Below, piece after piece: positions 30,670-41,900 of a DNA stretch of 64,000 nucleotides. Position 1 is the stretch's first letter; the number at the start of each line of letters is the position of its first letter. A program made the translations under genes and the position numbers. The stretch is from Aplectana chamaeleonis. Its lineage: Eukaryota > Nematoda > Chromadorea > Rhabditida > Cosmocercidae. Location of the stretch: positions 806,001-870,000 of the forward strand of contig JAPDOI010000195.1 in NCBI GenBank assembly GCA_029168955.1, written 5' to 3'. The notes beneath the pieces were generated by a model. The model was given only the letters and a program-made list of their open reading frames with translations. It was not told where the DNA came from and searched no databases.

Positions 30670-33600
30670 CTTCTTCTTCTTGTCAGCCATGAACAGAGCA
30701 TCGCATCAGAGGATTAGGAAGCGAGCCACCTCACACAGCTTGTACCATAGATCTCGAGCAGACAAGGTTGTAGGCCTGGCCGGACATGAAAATAGATGCA
30801 ATGAATCATGTCCAGCACATTCGGCAGTTAACTGGGACTGACTGGTCAATCCGATGAGAGTAGTCCTTTAGATATGTGGAGTGACCGCATCGCAGACCAG
30901 CGGGGATTGTTCGGGTACGTCTCGGTAGTTCAGCTTCGCTGTAGTGGCTCGTGGGGGCACGCCGCCATAAATTATGTTGGGCTGAGCATCAAATAGGTAC
31001 TCTGCCACAAACCGCGTATGCTCAGCCATCTGGAGTCTTCTGCGTGAGAGCTAGGATGTAGCCCAGCGTTGTTGATCGACAGCAGACAGAGAAGCATGGA
31101 GCGGCGTGCGTATGCTTCTTGGGTGGGGGCCGGACGACAGAAGATGGTAATTTGGATGGGTCGGGCTCTTGGCAATACTTATTAGAAATTGCTGAGACTG
31201 GAGTAAGCAGTGCTCTTTCACGGGAAGTAGGCCGGTTTTCTGATGAAGATGCGGAGTAGGCGTCGGCTTGTGACGTCCAGTAATACGCCTGAGGGCAGTA
31301 TCCTGTGTTCTCTGCAACCTGCACCACGATTATTGAGAGAGATGTCTGGTCCATAGAGGGGCACCCTGGTTGCACCATGGCCCTATATGTCATAGTAGCA
31401 CTTCCTTCGTGCTGCCCCAGGTAGTTCCAGCCAGAGCGCGAAGAATGTCGTTGCGCGTAGTGAGGGATTCAGGAAGACTCCAAGTAGTCGAGGATGCTTA
31501 GATAGTGGCAGCTCGTGGCCCTCCCAGATGACCTTGGGATGGAGCCCATGTTCGATAGTAGCTGTTGTACATAGTGTGAGACTTGACTTGGAGGCAGAAA
31601 CAGTCAGCAATTTCGGTTCGAGATACACAGCTAAGATCCGTAAGTAGTTGTTCATGGTGGCAGTGGCTCGGTCAATAACTGAGTCCGTGCAAACGATAGT
31701 GATGTCATCAGCGTACAGGCACAGATGAATACCAGTTGTTGGCTCAGGAATATCAGACAGAAATAGCGAGAACAGGCTAGGGGACAACACCCCGCCTTGC
31801 GGGACACCGGCTTTCAATGGGACCGAAGACGATAGATGTCCGTCGAACTTGACACGAATGGACCGGTTTTTGACAAAGCTATTAATCCATCTTTTAGGCC
31901 AACTGGGCATTTCCGATTCCAGCATGGATTTCGATAGAAGCGGGATACTGACGCTATTAAATGCGGCCGTGAGATCAATAGCAACGACGAGGCTTCTACC
32001 AGCCGGAGTCTTGCGAATAAATCCAACGATGATGTGCTCGGTGATTAACGTCAGGGCTGTAACTGAGGAATGCTCCTTCTTGAAACCATGCTGGTGGGTG
32101 TTGTGCTGTAGACTGCTCTGGAGGAGCGGATTGAGGAATCTTTGCGCAAGTTTGGCAAAGGGGGAGAGGAGGAAAATGGGGCGGTGGGAGGCAGCCTTAT
32201 CCGGTGGCTTGCCTGGTTTGGCGATGGGAATGACGACAGCTTGTTTCCAGCGTGCCGGAATAACACCAGAACTGAATGACGAATAAATGAGATCAGAGAG
32301 CAGTTCATAATAGGGATCAGGAAGATGCTTGAGATGAACAGCCGATATCCCGTCCGGTCCCTCTGCACGCGAATTTTTCATCGATTTGATGATCTTGTCA
32401 ACGGCGGCAAGAGAAATAGCAGGGACATCCAGCCGATTGAGCTTCCTTATTGCTCGGATTGTTCGTCTGTTTTGCACATCACCAGGTGATGATGCAGATG
32501 TAAAAAGTTTGCCGACCAGGCAAGCTGCCTTGTATCCGTGCTCGCATCTTCCTGACGGAAACTCGAGCATGTTGCGATCCGTGCTCATCTTTTTGCCAGA
32601 AAGCCGTTTCAAAGTAGTCCAAGCTCTTCTGGCATCCACGGCAAAATCAATCGACTCGGTTAGCTCTCTATAGCGCTGCTCCTTGTGTTGATTTAGCAAC
32701 TCGGTGATGTTGTCCGACCACTGCTGTATCGTTGGATCACTGGGGTCCGATCTTCGCTTGTCATCTCTCATCGTGATCAGATCAAGGATTTCACTGGGCA
32801 CGTTTGGGTGAAAAGTCCTTACTTGTACAGTAGGAATAGCTGCTTTGGAGGCACGTTCGATGGCACTGACGATAAAATTCTCCTTATCGTAGACTGTTCC
32901 GCTCCTCGGAGAGTTGGCCACCTGGCTGAGCAACACCTCTTTGAATAGGTCCCAGTCAGCCTTACGATAATTAGAATAAGACTTACATCGAGAGCCAGAA
33001 AACGGAGCAAGCAAGCTTTCAAGTGACAAATCCGATGACGTAATTATGGGAACATAATCACTAACCAGGGCCATATCGGTAGACCCGTTACAGGAGATAG
33101 CTAGCGAGGATGATACAAAAGTGATATCGGGTGAGGAAGGCCTGCCCTCTGCCGGAAGACGAGTGGCAGAATCCTCATCGATAGGCACAATCTCACAATC
33201 ATCAGCGAAAAGCCCAATCAGCTCACCTCTATTGTCAGGTCCTAGAGGAGAGAACCACGAAGGAGAATGAGCATTGAAATCACCAGCTATTACAACCGAC
33301 ATGAAGGATAAGGCAGTATGGACATCATGTAAGTAATTTGTGTTGTCAAACGCATTGGGACAGGATGTGGATGGGGGCATATAGCCGTTGACAATATCAA
33401 TTGGGCCACTTTTTAATACAATATGAACACGGGATAGAAGATTTTACAAATGTAGAAACACCACCACCGTGAGAAGTACGTGGAGCATGATAAGACAACC
33501 AGGGAGACGGGGAAGGGAGGAGGAAGATGCGCTAAACTTGGTCTCCTGCAGGAGGATGACATCAAGTTGAGTGCGATCTACATACACTGTGAGTTCAGCA

Positions 33601-34012
33601 ATTTTGGCTTGCAGGCCATTGATATCAAGTTGATAAATGTTAAGACTATGTTGAGGAACCCTAGAAGGATTAACAGAGCAAGACATAAAACAGTAAGGAT
33701 GAGTGTAGTCATCATAGCTGGGCAATCCCGAACATTTGAGGTGCACCTAGCCTAGGTAACCACCACATTGAATGCTTGCATGTTGAGCAGATAGACCGCA
33801 GTGGCAGCAGGGATATCGTGGTGGCTTGCTGCATGGTCCCGGATTCCTCTCGATGCCAGCTCGTAGAAGTAGAATACAGAGGAATGTAGCAGCCAGCCAG
33901 TTACACTCCCAATACGAAAAAGCTCCCACATGAAGTGATTGATGCCCGTTTGATGAGTCTCGATAACGTTGACTCCACAGATCCACCACGCTTAGGTTGA
34001 ACATCCTGGATC
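30670..34012 (-). mobile_element. Full-length family B non-LTR retrotransposon (3.34 kb)
   Basis: Flanked by the 11-bp direct repeat CTACCGTGATG (30659-30669 and 34013-34023). The 5' terminus GATCCAGGATGTTCAACC is shared with the fragment at 26737. The 3' end is a GAAGAAGAAG tail shared with the fragment at 25853. One ORF region fills the element. Confidence 0.92.
30719..34004 (-). pseudogene. 2A-PHD-endonuclease-RT ORF of element B, damaged
   Basis: The ATG at 34004-34002 is only eight bases from the element end. A 57-residue leader ends in LCILLLRAGIERNPGP (motif 33857-33834). A PHD-type finger follows (CCHC, CGG with the next Cys changed to Tyr, HLKC, CFMSC); a TAG replaces the Trp codon just before VHLKC. 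A frameshift near 33500 precedes the rest of the endonuclease (VIAGDFNAHS, SPDITFV), where the catalytic His of SDH is Tyr (SDYVPI). The RT (frame 33380-31383) has YRPI-like ASHRPIFLLSPFAKL, AIDLTAAFNSV (the usual Asp is Asn), [10 protein letters not shown] and LYADDITIVC. Another frameshift at 31383 precedes the C-terminal domain. It is a full-length but inactivated copy with at least one stop, two frameshifts and lost catalytic residues. Confidence 0.88.
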
Positions 34013-35930
34013 CTACCGTGATGTTTGCCACTGCATCCCAAGATTCGAACCACCAACCCTTACTAATCCATCTCTTTGTTGTTCGCCGCGTTTTCCAAGT
34101 TCTTGCAGCGTACATTTATTTCGATCTTTGATAGATGAAAGCCGGGAGACCACATAAATCTATAAGGCACTGATTTCAGAAACGAGGAATAGTCGAAATG
34201 TAACTAACGAAAATCCTTCAGTCTAACTGACTTCTTAGTTCGATTAATGTCATTCAAGTCATGGGTCAAGCCTTTTGACGAAAGTTCTTCGATATCACGG
34301 TTTTGGCCCCATTATTATTGCGTTAAATTTAAATCTAACCACTTTTCAATATTATCGTTAATGAGAAGTGATTGTTTCACTTTTGTTTTACTAATTATTT
34401 ATAACAAATCAATAGTAACGTACCAGGCTAGCGAAATTCTTGAAAATTTGCCAAAAATAGGGAATAGGATATCGCTGATAATCCTCACCAGTGCAGGCAA
34501 AAAAGGTAATAAGCTTTTGGAATGACGGAGCGTTCGTTCCCGCGCCACTGGTAGCGCGCTACATGTGGAGCGCTAGCCGTAGCGCGAATTCTGAGCGAAT
34601 TGGATGCCTTCGGTAGCGCGCTTGACGGATACTTGATAGCAAACAGCGCCACGATAGGGGACAGGGTCTCTCTACACACGGAGGGAGGAGCACGGACGAG
34701 ATTCATTGCTGACGCGACGCGCGCGGCGGAACTTTTTATCCTATTACCCCATCACTGGAGCGCGCTTGCCACAAGCTCACGAGATTTCACGGGCTTTCAT
34801 GTTTTTATTCATTCTCACATGACTTTTCTTTATGTTCCTGAGTTGTTCCTCTCATCATCTTATCCTGGACACTCATTTCAATAACTCTTGTATGTTCTCG
34901 TGCCGTTGTACCGCTTGATATTTATAGAAAATGTAATATGGTATTAAAGATCGAGCACCATTTTAGATGTAGTGATGGGATCGTTGCCGCCGACAACCAG
35001 TTTGGCTCTGGATTATGAAACATAAAGAAATAGTCATATGAGAATCAATAAACGCATGAAATGTCATGAAATCTCGCGAGATTGTGGCAAGCGCGCTCCA
35101 GTGACGGAGTAATCAGATAAAAAAGTTCCGCCGCGCGCGTCGCGTCAGCATGAAATCTCGTCCGTGCTCCTTCCTCCGTGTGTAGAGAGACTCTGTCCCC
35201 CACGATAGCGTGTATGCGCTTGCCCAAGCGCGTCTAGACTATCCATAGCGCGTTTAGGCTGGTGATAGCACGTTTGGGCTGGCCGTCAAGTCAGCCATAG
35301 CGCGTACGCGCCAAAACTATCGCGCGCCAGCATGAAACTCAATGCTGTCCCTCATAGCGCTTCTGCGCTAAAACAAGAGCGCGCTTTCGAGATACTTATC
35401 GCCACTCCTGAAATCCAAAATTGTTGAGATTCCCCGTGGTGTAATTTTTAGGCCCTTCTTTTGCAAAAAAAATGTTGAAATTTTCTGGTAGTAGAAAGTG
35501 ATTCCTATCGTTTTCAACTCAGGATATTCGAAATAGTCTGAAAATAGGTTCAATAGTTGGGCGCGTCTCAGAAAAAACTGATCTGCTTCGACAAGTTGAG
35601 AAAGGGTACGCTATTCTGAGGGATTGTTCAACAACCTTTATCTTCGCTTTCCAATCGCTTCCAGAAAGTGTCCTTTTTGGTCCGCAATTTTCGCGATCCC
35701 CCTGCTTCCATTTTCGGGCCGGAATTTATGCGACCCCCCGTCGAGAAATTTCACAGCCCCACTTGGCCCTGAAGTGACCAGCGACGTGGATTTTGGCCGC
35801 GCGCATCCCATCTAGTCGGCGAGCTCGTCCGCGGATCGTCTTTTGTGTAAAGGGTCCACAAACCTACCTGTCTTGCATTCTGCCACAAACATTTGTTGAG
35901 CTGAATGGAGCCTGCTGCAGTTCTTTTTTC
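34013..35930. other. Intergenic stretch between element B and WD40 copy 2
   Basis: AT-rich DNA to 34520, the foldback element at 34530-35400, then unremarkable DNA with a C-run fragment of the GGTCGTAAAATTTT family at about 35690-35770. No gene is seen. Confidence 0.5.
34530..35400. mobile_element. Foldback element with arms of about 175 bp and GCGC iterons
   Basis: 34648-34823 recurs inverted at 35035-35212: GGGTCTCTCTACACACGGAG, GACGCGACGCGCGCGGCGGA, and GGAGCGCGCTTGCCACAAGC against their complements. Outside both arms are repeated TAGCGCG motifs. The spacer is about 210 bp and non-coding. Confidence 0.8.
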
Positions 35931-35932
35931 AG
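35921..35932 (+). promoter_or_regulatory. Probable trans-splice acceptor of WD40 copy 2
   Basis: TTCTTTTTTCAG lies 18 bases upstream of the ATG at 35951, with no ATG between. It matches the nematode acceptor consensus, and no coding exon lies upstream, so it most likely receives a spliced leader. The spliced leader itself is not in the window. Confidence 0.6.
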
Positions 35933-35950
35933 ACTACAAATCCGTTAGGA

Positions 35951-38900
35951 ATGGATCATTCTCATCAGGGCCATAGTTTTGGGATGCATCATAGTAATGC
36001 CCATATGATGCCACAGAGTACGTATGTTTGCATTTGTATTTTTTCACCAAGTTTCTGATTCACATGTGCTGTCATTCTACACAGGTCTGCCCGGTAATGA
36101 TGTAAGCAGTGGGGCGGTCGGTCATAACGATATATTGTTGCCGAGAATGATGTTTCTCAATGACAGACCGAAAAGTTGCTTCATCTTCCGGGTCAGATTG
36201 GAAGGGAAGACCTTGAGCATCATTGCACTGGCCCTGGATTTGCCGGTTTGGTTTTTTTTTTCGCGACAGGAAACCCAATCCAAATTGACCAACCCAGGGT
36301 AAGCGCATTGATAAGTTCTATCACCTGTCTTCTTTTTTTGTCAGCTTCGTTGACAATGAACATGATGGTGAGCGGCTATGGAATACAGCCTCCAAATCAG
36401 CAGTCATCATTCTTGGCTCCTCAACAACCTACCCCTCAGTTGATGCAAACCGATGTCTATGACGTGAGTCGGTGTCTTTGTAGTTTGCTAATATACCTTC
36501 TATTTATTGCTTCAGGCTATGGATGCGGCCGGACCATCAAATCAGGACATCCCTATGGGTGGTAGTGTGCGAGAGGATGATAAACGCAAGGTAATGCATC
36601 TCTTTTGTTAACGAAATGGCAAAATAATTTACCTGTGTGATCAGCAGTGCTTAATTCCGGCAATATTGTGCTGATACCTGTGTGGTTGTCGTTTCTGTTA
36701 TGGGGGTAATCCAATCGTTGATCTGACTTCTTGACAAAGTTGTTTTGTCATAAGATCGGAGTCCTTCAAGCGGCCGTTACCGTACTTTCTGTAATCGAAC
36801 CCCCTCCTACAGGCTTGAGCGAGCAGGCCGTTGCGACCGGTGATGAAAAATCTACGGCCCCCTGGTGACCAAAATTCTAACGAACCCCCCCCTTGGGATG
36901 GAACATTTTTCATGACCAAGATTCTTACGACCCTCCCTCCTAGGAAACAATTTAAAGCAAGTGAGGAATGCGAAGGGAGTGATGCAGCAGAGTAGTATCG
37001 ATGTGGATATCAATGTGTTAGTCGATTCACATTTTACGAGTTATTCATTAAAAACATTATTTCCACGTCAAACAACGCTACGTCACTTATAGGCAAAGTT
37101 AAACCGGCATATACACCCTTTTCTCGCACTTATCTGTGCTGAAAAAAACCTTTCGCAACGCGGAAAAACTTTGGAAAATGGAAATGCCCAAACCCCGAAG
37201 AAAAGATCTGGAATTCACATCAATTTTTTTTTCAAATTGATATTCTGAAGTCCGCATAACTTGCTACCTTCTCGTAGTTAATCCTTATTGAAGCCAATCC
37301 TCGTTACGACTCTCGGGCTCACGGTCGCAACGGATATTTTTCATTGGAAGGCTTTCTTCAGAGATCTTTTAGGGTCGATCCTGATTGTATAACAGTCTTG
37401 TGTAGTGAAAACAACTAACATCCTATGAGCGTCGTCGCTTTACCTCATTTTGAATCCTCTATATTTAGCACTAAGCCCCCTAAGCGAATAACTTCTTCAG
37501 TGCGCGCGTCGCGCTCGCTCGCATCTTGTTTTGGAGGGAGACACCAGTTTTTAGAAGTAATTTTCTATTTTATTGGGGGGGGGGTTCTGGATTCTCAACT
37601 TTTTTTAGGGTTCTTAGCGTGAAGTTTCATTTCTGAATTTTTTTTAATATTGCATAGCCAGTTATTTAGACCCGCATCAAAGCTTATAACTTCTGTATGA
37701 AATTTTTTCAGCGTTTTTTTCTCTGATCACCATTTTTCCGGTTTTTATATCTGCGCTTGCTATATATCGAACATGTTGTCTACCGTTTTTGCTCGCTTCG
37801 CCTAAGTCACATAATTTTTTTTTTCAAATTTTTCTGTGTTAATATTTTTTGTCAATTCTATTTCATTCATTTCACTGCATTTCCCAGTTTTTTCCATCAC
37901 TCCAAGTTTTTATAGGTCGAATCATTTTCCTAAATATTTCAAGACATTTTCTTGAATTTTTCAACTCCTAATTTCTCGGAAAAATGACATGAAGTCGTTA
38001 ATTTTGCCAGGAAGCGAAACTTTTAGAAATTTACAATTGCAATAAATTATTATGGAATGGAATGAAATAAAAAATTAATTTGTAACTGTTTTGCTTCGCT
38101 TTAAAAGGGTTATGATTCTGCACAAAAGAAAAACTCTAAATGGGAAAAAAGGCACACGAAACGCGCTGGCGTTGAGTAGTATGAATAGCGCCTAACGCCA
38201 CAAATTAGAAGATTTTTTCGTAAATGTTCCACAAAAATGAAGGATATTCATTTGAAATAAGAAAAAATTTCCCAGTCATTCCAAAAAAAATTACGAACCC
38301 CCCAAAATTTTCTTTTTTTTTCGAACAAATTCTAAAGTTTTTGCGACCTCCTTGTTGCAATCGGTCGCAAGCCTGCCCCCCTCCCCCCCCCCCTCTCAAA
38401 GAAGTTGCGGAAATACAGCCATGGAAGTCTAATTTATGGAAAGGTGATATCTCAAATATTGTATGTTCAGGAGATATATGGATATGATGCGCCGTACACC
38501 CTATACGCTAGTGCTTGGAGTTGTGCAACTGATCCTCAACGGCGGTTTCGTTTAGCTGTCAGTAGCTTTATTGAGGAATACAGTAACAAGGTAATTTCAT
38601 TACTTTCGAGGACCTAACCTTCTAATAGTTACGTACAGAGCTTGCATACCCCATCGCAGACGATGGAAATAGTTCCTAACCTGGAAAGTAAACTTTTGTG
38701 TATTCAAGGAAACATAGCATTGCTGAAGAAAAATGGTCGTACTTACGATCAAACGCTACGAAAATTTTACAACATCGTGGGCGAAAAACGTGGGAGCTCG
38801 TATTTACGGTGTTTTCATCCTCCGGTTCCCAGCCTCTAGTGAATCGTAGTTTATGTCCCTAGTTGCGAAATTTAGAAAAAAAAGTGCGAAAATCAAAAAT

Positions 38901-41900
38901 TTTAATCGGCCATGCGCCGTTCATTCCTATTCTTTTTCAGGTTTCCATTGTGCAACTAGATGAAGCTGCTGGTGAATTAGTGTTAAGAAATACGTTTGAT
39001 CATCCGTACCCTGCAACAAAACTGATGTGGATCCCTGACACAAAGGGCAGCTATCCAGATCTGATAGCTACAAGCGGGGACTATTTGAGGCTCTGGAGGG
39101 TGAGTTTTCTATTTATTATGCCGGAATCCTATGATGAGAATCAGACTTTCTATCTCTCTGTCCTCTTCTTAGGGGAGGTTCTTCTCCAGTGGTTCGATTA
39201 TTCTTGGCGATAAGCTTAATATACCTACCGTCGGAGTAGTGCAACACACAAAAAACGCCATAACCTCGAATAACACTTATTTAGTTGGGAGCTGACAACA
39301 ATGCGAAGATCGAAACTCTTCTAAATACGAATCGAACAGCAGAATATTGTGCTCCGTTAACTTCATTCGATTGGAACGAATTGGATCTCAACCTCATTGG
39401 AACAAGTAGCATCGATACGACATGCACTGTGTGGCAGCTCGAGGTTCTTGCTTTTTAAAAACTTTTATCTCTTCTTAGTCATTTTTTGAATATTCGTATT
39501 TTTTCTTAGACTGGGCAAGCATTAGGTACAACTCGTTCTACGGTCGACGGAACAGTTCGAACACAACTTATAGCTCACGATAAGGAAGTTTTCGATATCT
39601 CTTTTAGTCGAGGAAACCGGGATATGTTTGCCAGTGTTGGTAAGTCTTCTCTACTTCATAGCAGTTAGCGAGCGTCACTGATAACGCTCTTTCAGGCGCT
39701 GATGGTAGCGTTCGTCTGTTTGATCTTCGGCATCTGGAGCACTCTACCATTATATATGAAGATCCGCAACGAACACCTTTGCTCAGATTGGCATGGAATC
39801 GTAACGATCATAATTATCTGGCCACGTTTGCGAGTGAAAGCAACGAGGTTTGTGAGAATGGATCGAGACAACGTCCAACTTCAGATCCAAACTCTGAGGT
39901 TCCCACATAAGTGTGAAGTAGACGCACCCTATATAACGTCTGCCAAAACCGAGCTCTCAGTTCCTCCCAATAGGCGGACGCACCCATATCAAGAAGCCAT
40001 CTTGGCACGTCCCCCTAGACGACCTATCGAGCTGAACAGTGGCGTAATGAGCGATTTTTTAATAAACAACACTATATTCTCAGCCTCTCTCTTCACTCAA
40101 GTCCGTTAGCATAAATTGCATGCTCTTGCCACTCAATTTCAGGCCATTTTTGAGGGGCCAGCCTTCTGTTTCGAGGGGGTTTTGTACGATTTTAGGGACG
40201 TCATTGGAATCAGCGTGGGACAGCCTTCAAGATGAGCAGAAGTATTTTAAAACGTTTTGAAAATTTTTTCTTTGATTTATCATTAAAGGCAACGTGCGCG
40301 CTGAAAGCTCAATTCTTGTTTTGGTGTTATACCGTTCAAGTGGACCTTAATAAGGCCACTCACAAAGTTTGCAGTCTTAAAATTGAACCGAAATGGAGTT
40401 TTCTCCACTTGAAAACGTCTTTCTGGGCTCGGGGGTTGGCCTTTGGGTCGATCATCTGTTACGTCCGCCCACCAAATGAGAAAAGAAAGTAATTGATCAG
40501 CAAGTGATATAGTACGTATGAGTGGAAGTTGGTCAAATGTATCATATGATTATATCATGACAGTCTTTTCTGCACATATCGGTCAATCTTTTCTCCCTTA
40601 AAATCAGCTGAAAGAAAGGTGAACGGAATTTGATCGGGAGATCATGGGTCAACACGCCGATTCGTAGCGATCGACTGTTCCTTTCTCATGCGTCGATTAA
40701 TTGGATTGGGCCTGAAAACGTAGAGAAAGGGGTCCGGAAAAGCAGTTTTCAGTAACGTTTCCACGGTTCTCTCAACGTGGCTGTTGTGTAGGATACCAGA
40801 GCTTCCATTCTACATTGAGAACTCAAAAACGAATTTAACCGCGAACGATCCCTTTAAACTGATGCTCGTATCGCATTCCGGCCGTTTAAAATTGAAATGA
40901 AAGAGAAAGGAATGAATTTGCAGGGGAGCGCTCGCGCTAATGATTGTCTTCGATTTCCCGCAGTAAGTGCTATCCGAGCTAGAAATATAGGGGACAGTGC
41001 CGAAAAAACAAAAGGAAAGGAGCCAGAAATGACGAAAAGCAGCGCAGAATTGGCAAATCGGAGTCCTCGATTCGTCCCCACCGGATATCCAAGACGTGAC
41101 GAAATGAAAACTCGACGTTATGCTGACCATAAATAATCAGAACTAGTAAGCACAGTCTCGGGCACTCGGGAACCCGGCAAGTGTTTAGAGTGGTAAACGC
41201 ATCTGCGAAAACGACCAGTATCGTTAGTATCTCTTCTGGCTGAATAGTATAAACGCGCAGTGTCCCGCCCCGAGCTGCAGGTTCGAACAAGCTATGAGCA
41301 TTTTTCAAGCTTCGCGAAAAGGCAAGGGCACCCACCCATCAGGCATTTTTTTGAGAGTTCCAAAAAATTTGCTCGGATTTAGCCCGAAACTTGTGTGTTG
41401 GGGTAATCTAGGGTGGTGAACACGAATCTGGAGTCCATTTGTCGAAATTTCGAGGTTTACTGTAGGCTACTGTTGGTAACATGTCATTTAGGCGGCAAAA
41501 CCCACCTCAGTATTTTGAAAATCGACAAACGGACGTTAAATTCGTATTTTCCGCCCCGAATAACCCCCGTATACAAAGTTTGAGTCAAATCTGAGATTTT
41601 CACCAAACTGCCGTATACCCACCGTAATCTACCGTAATTTGCAAAATATCGATGAACGGACTCCAGATTCGTGTTTAGCACTTCCATTAACCCCCAGAGA
41701 ATGATTTTGAGGCATATCTATAGTAGAAATCCGGAAATCTCGAAAGTGGCGTTTTTCTTTCGAAATTTCCCCGTGTTTGGAAGCTTTGAACTAAATTAGC
41801 CGAAAACTTTGGAAAATCGACTAATAAACAACCGATTCGTGATCAGCGCCCCAAAAAACCCCCCTGGGTGATTCTTAAGTCAAATCTGGAACATTTTTCT

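Noticed and set aside
33981..34115. Start codon of the B ORF at 34115
   Set aside because: The target duplication at 34013-34023 places that ATG outside the element. The ATG at 34004 is the element's own.
36072..36308. Antisense frame in the first intron of WD40 copy 2 as a gene
   Set aside because: No motif is seen, and it lies within a short, well-defined intron.
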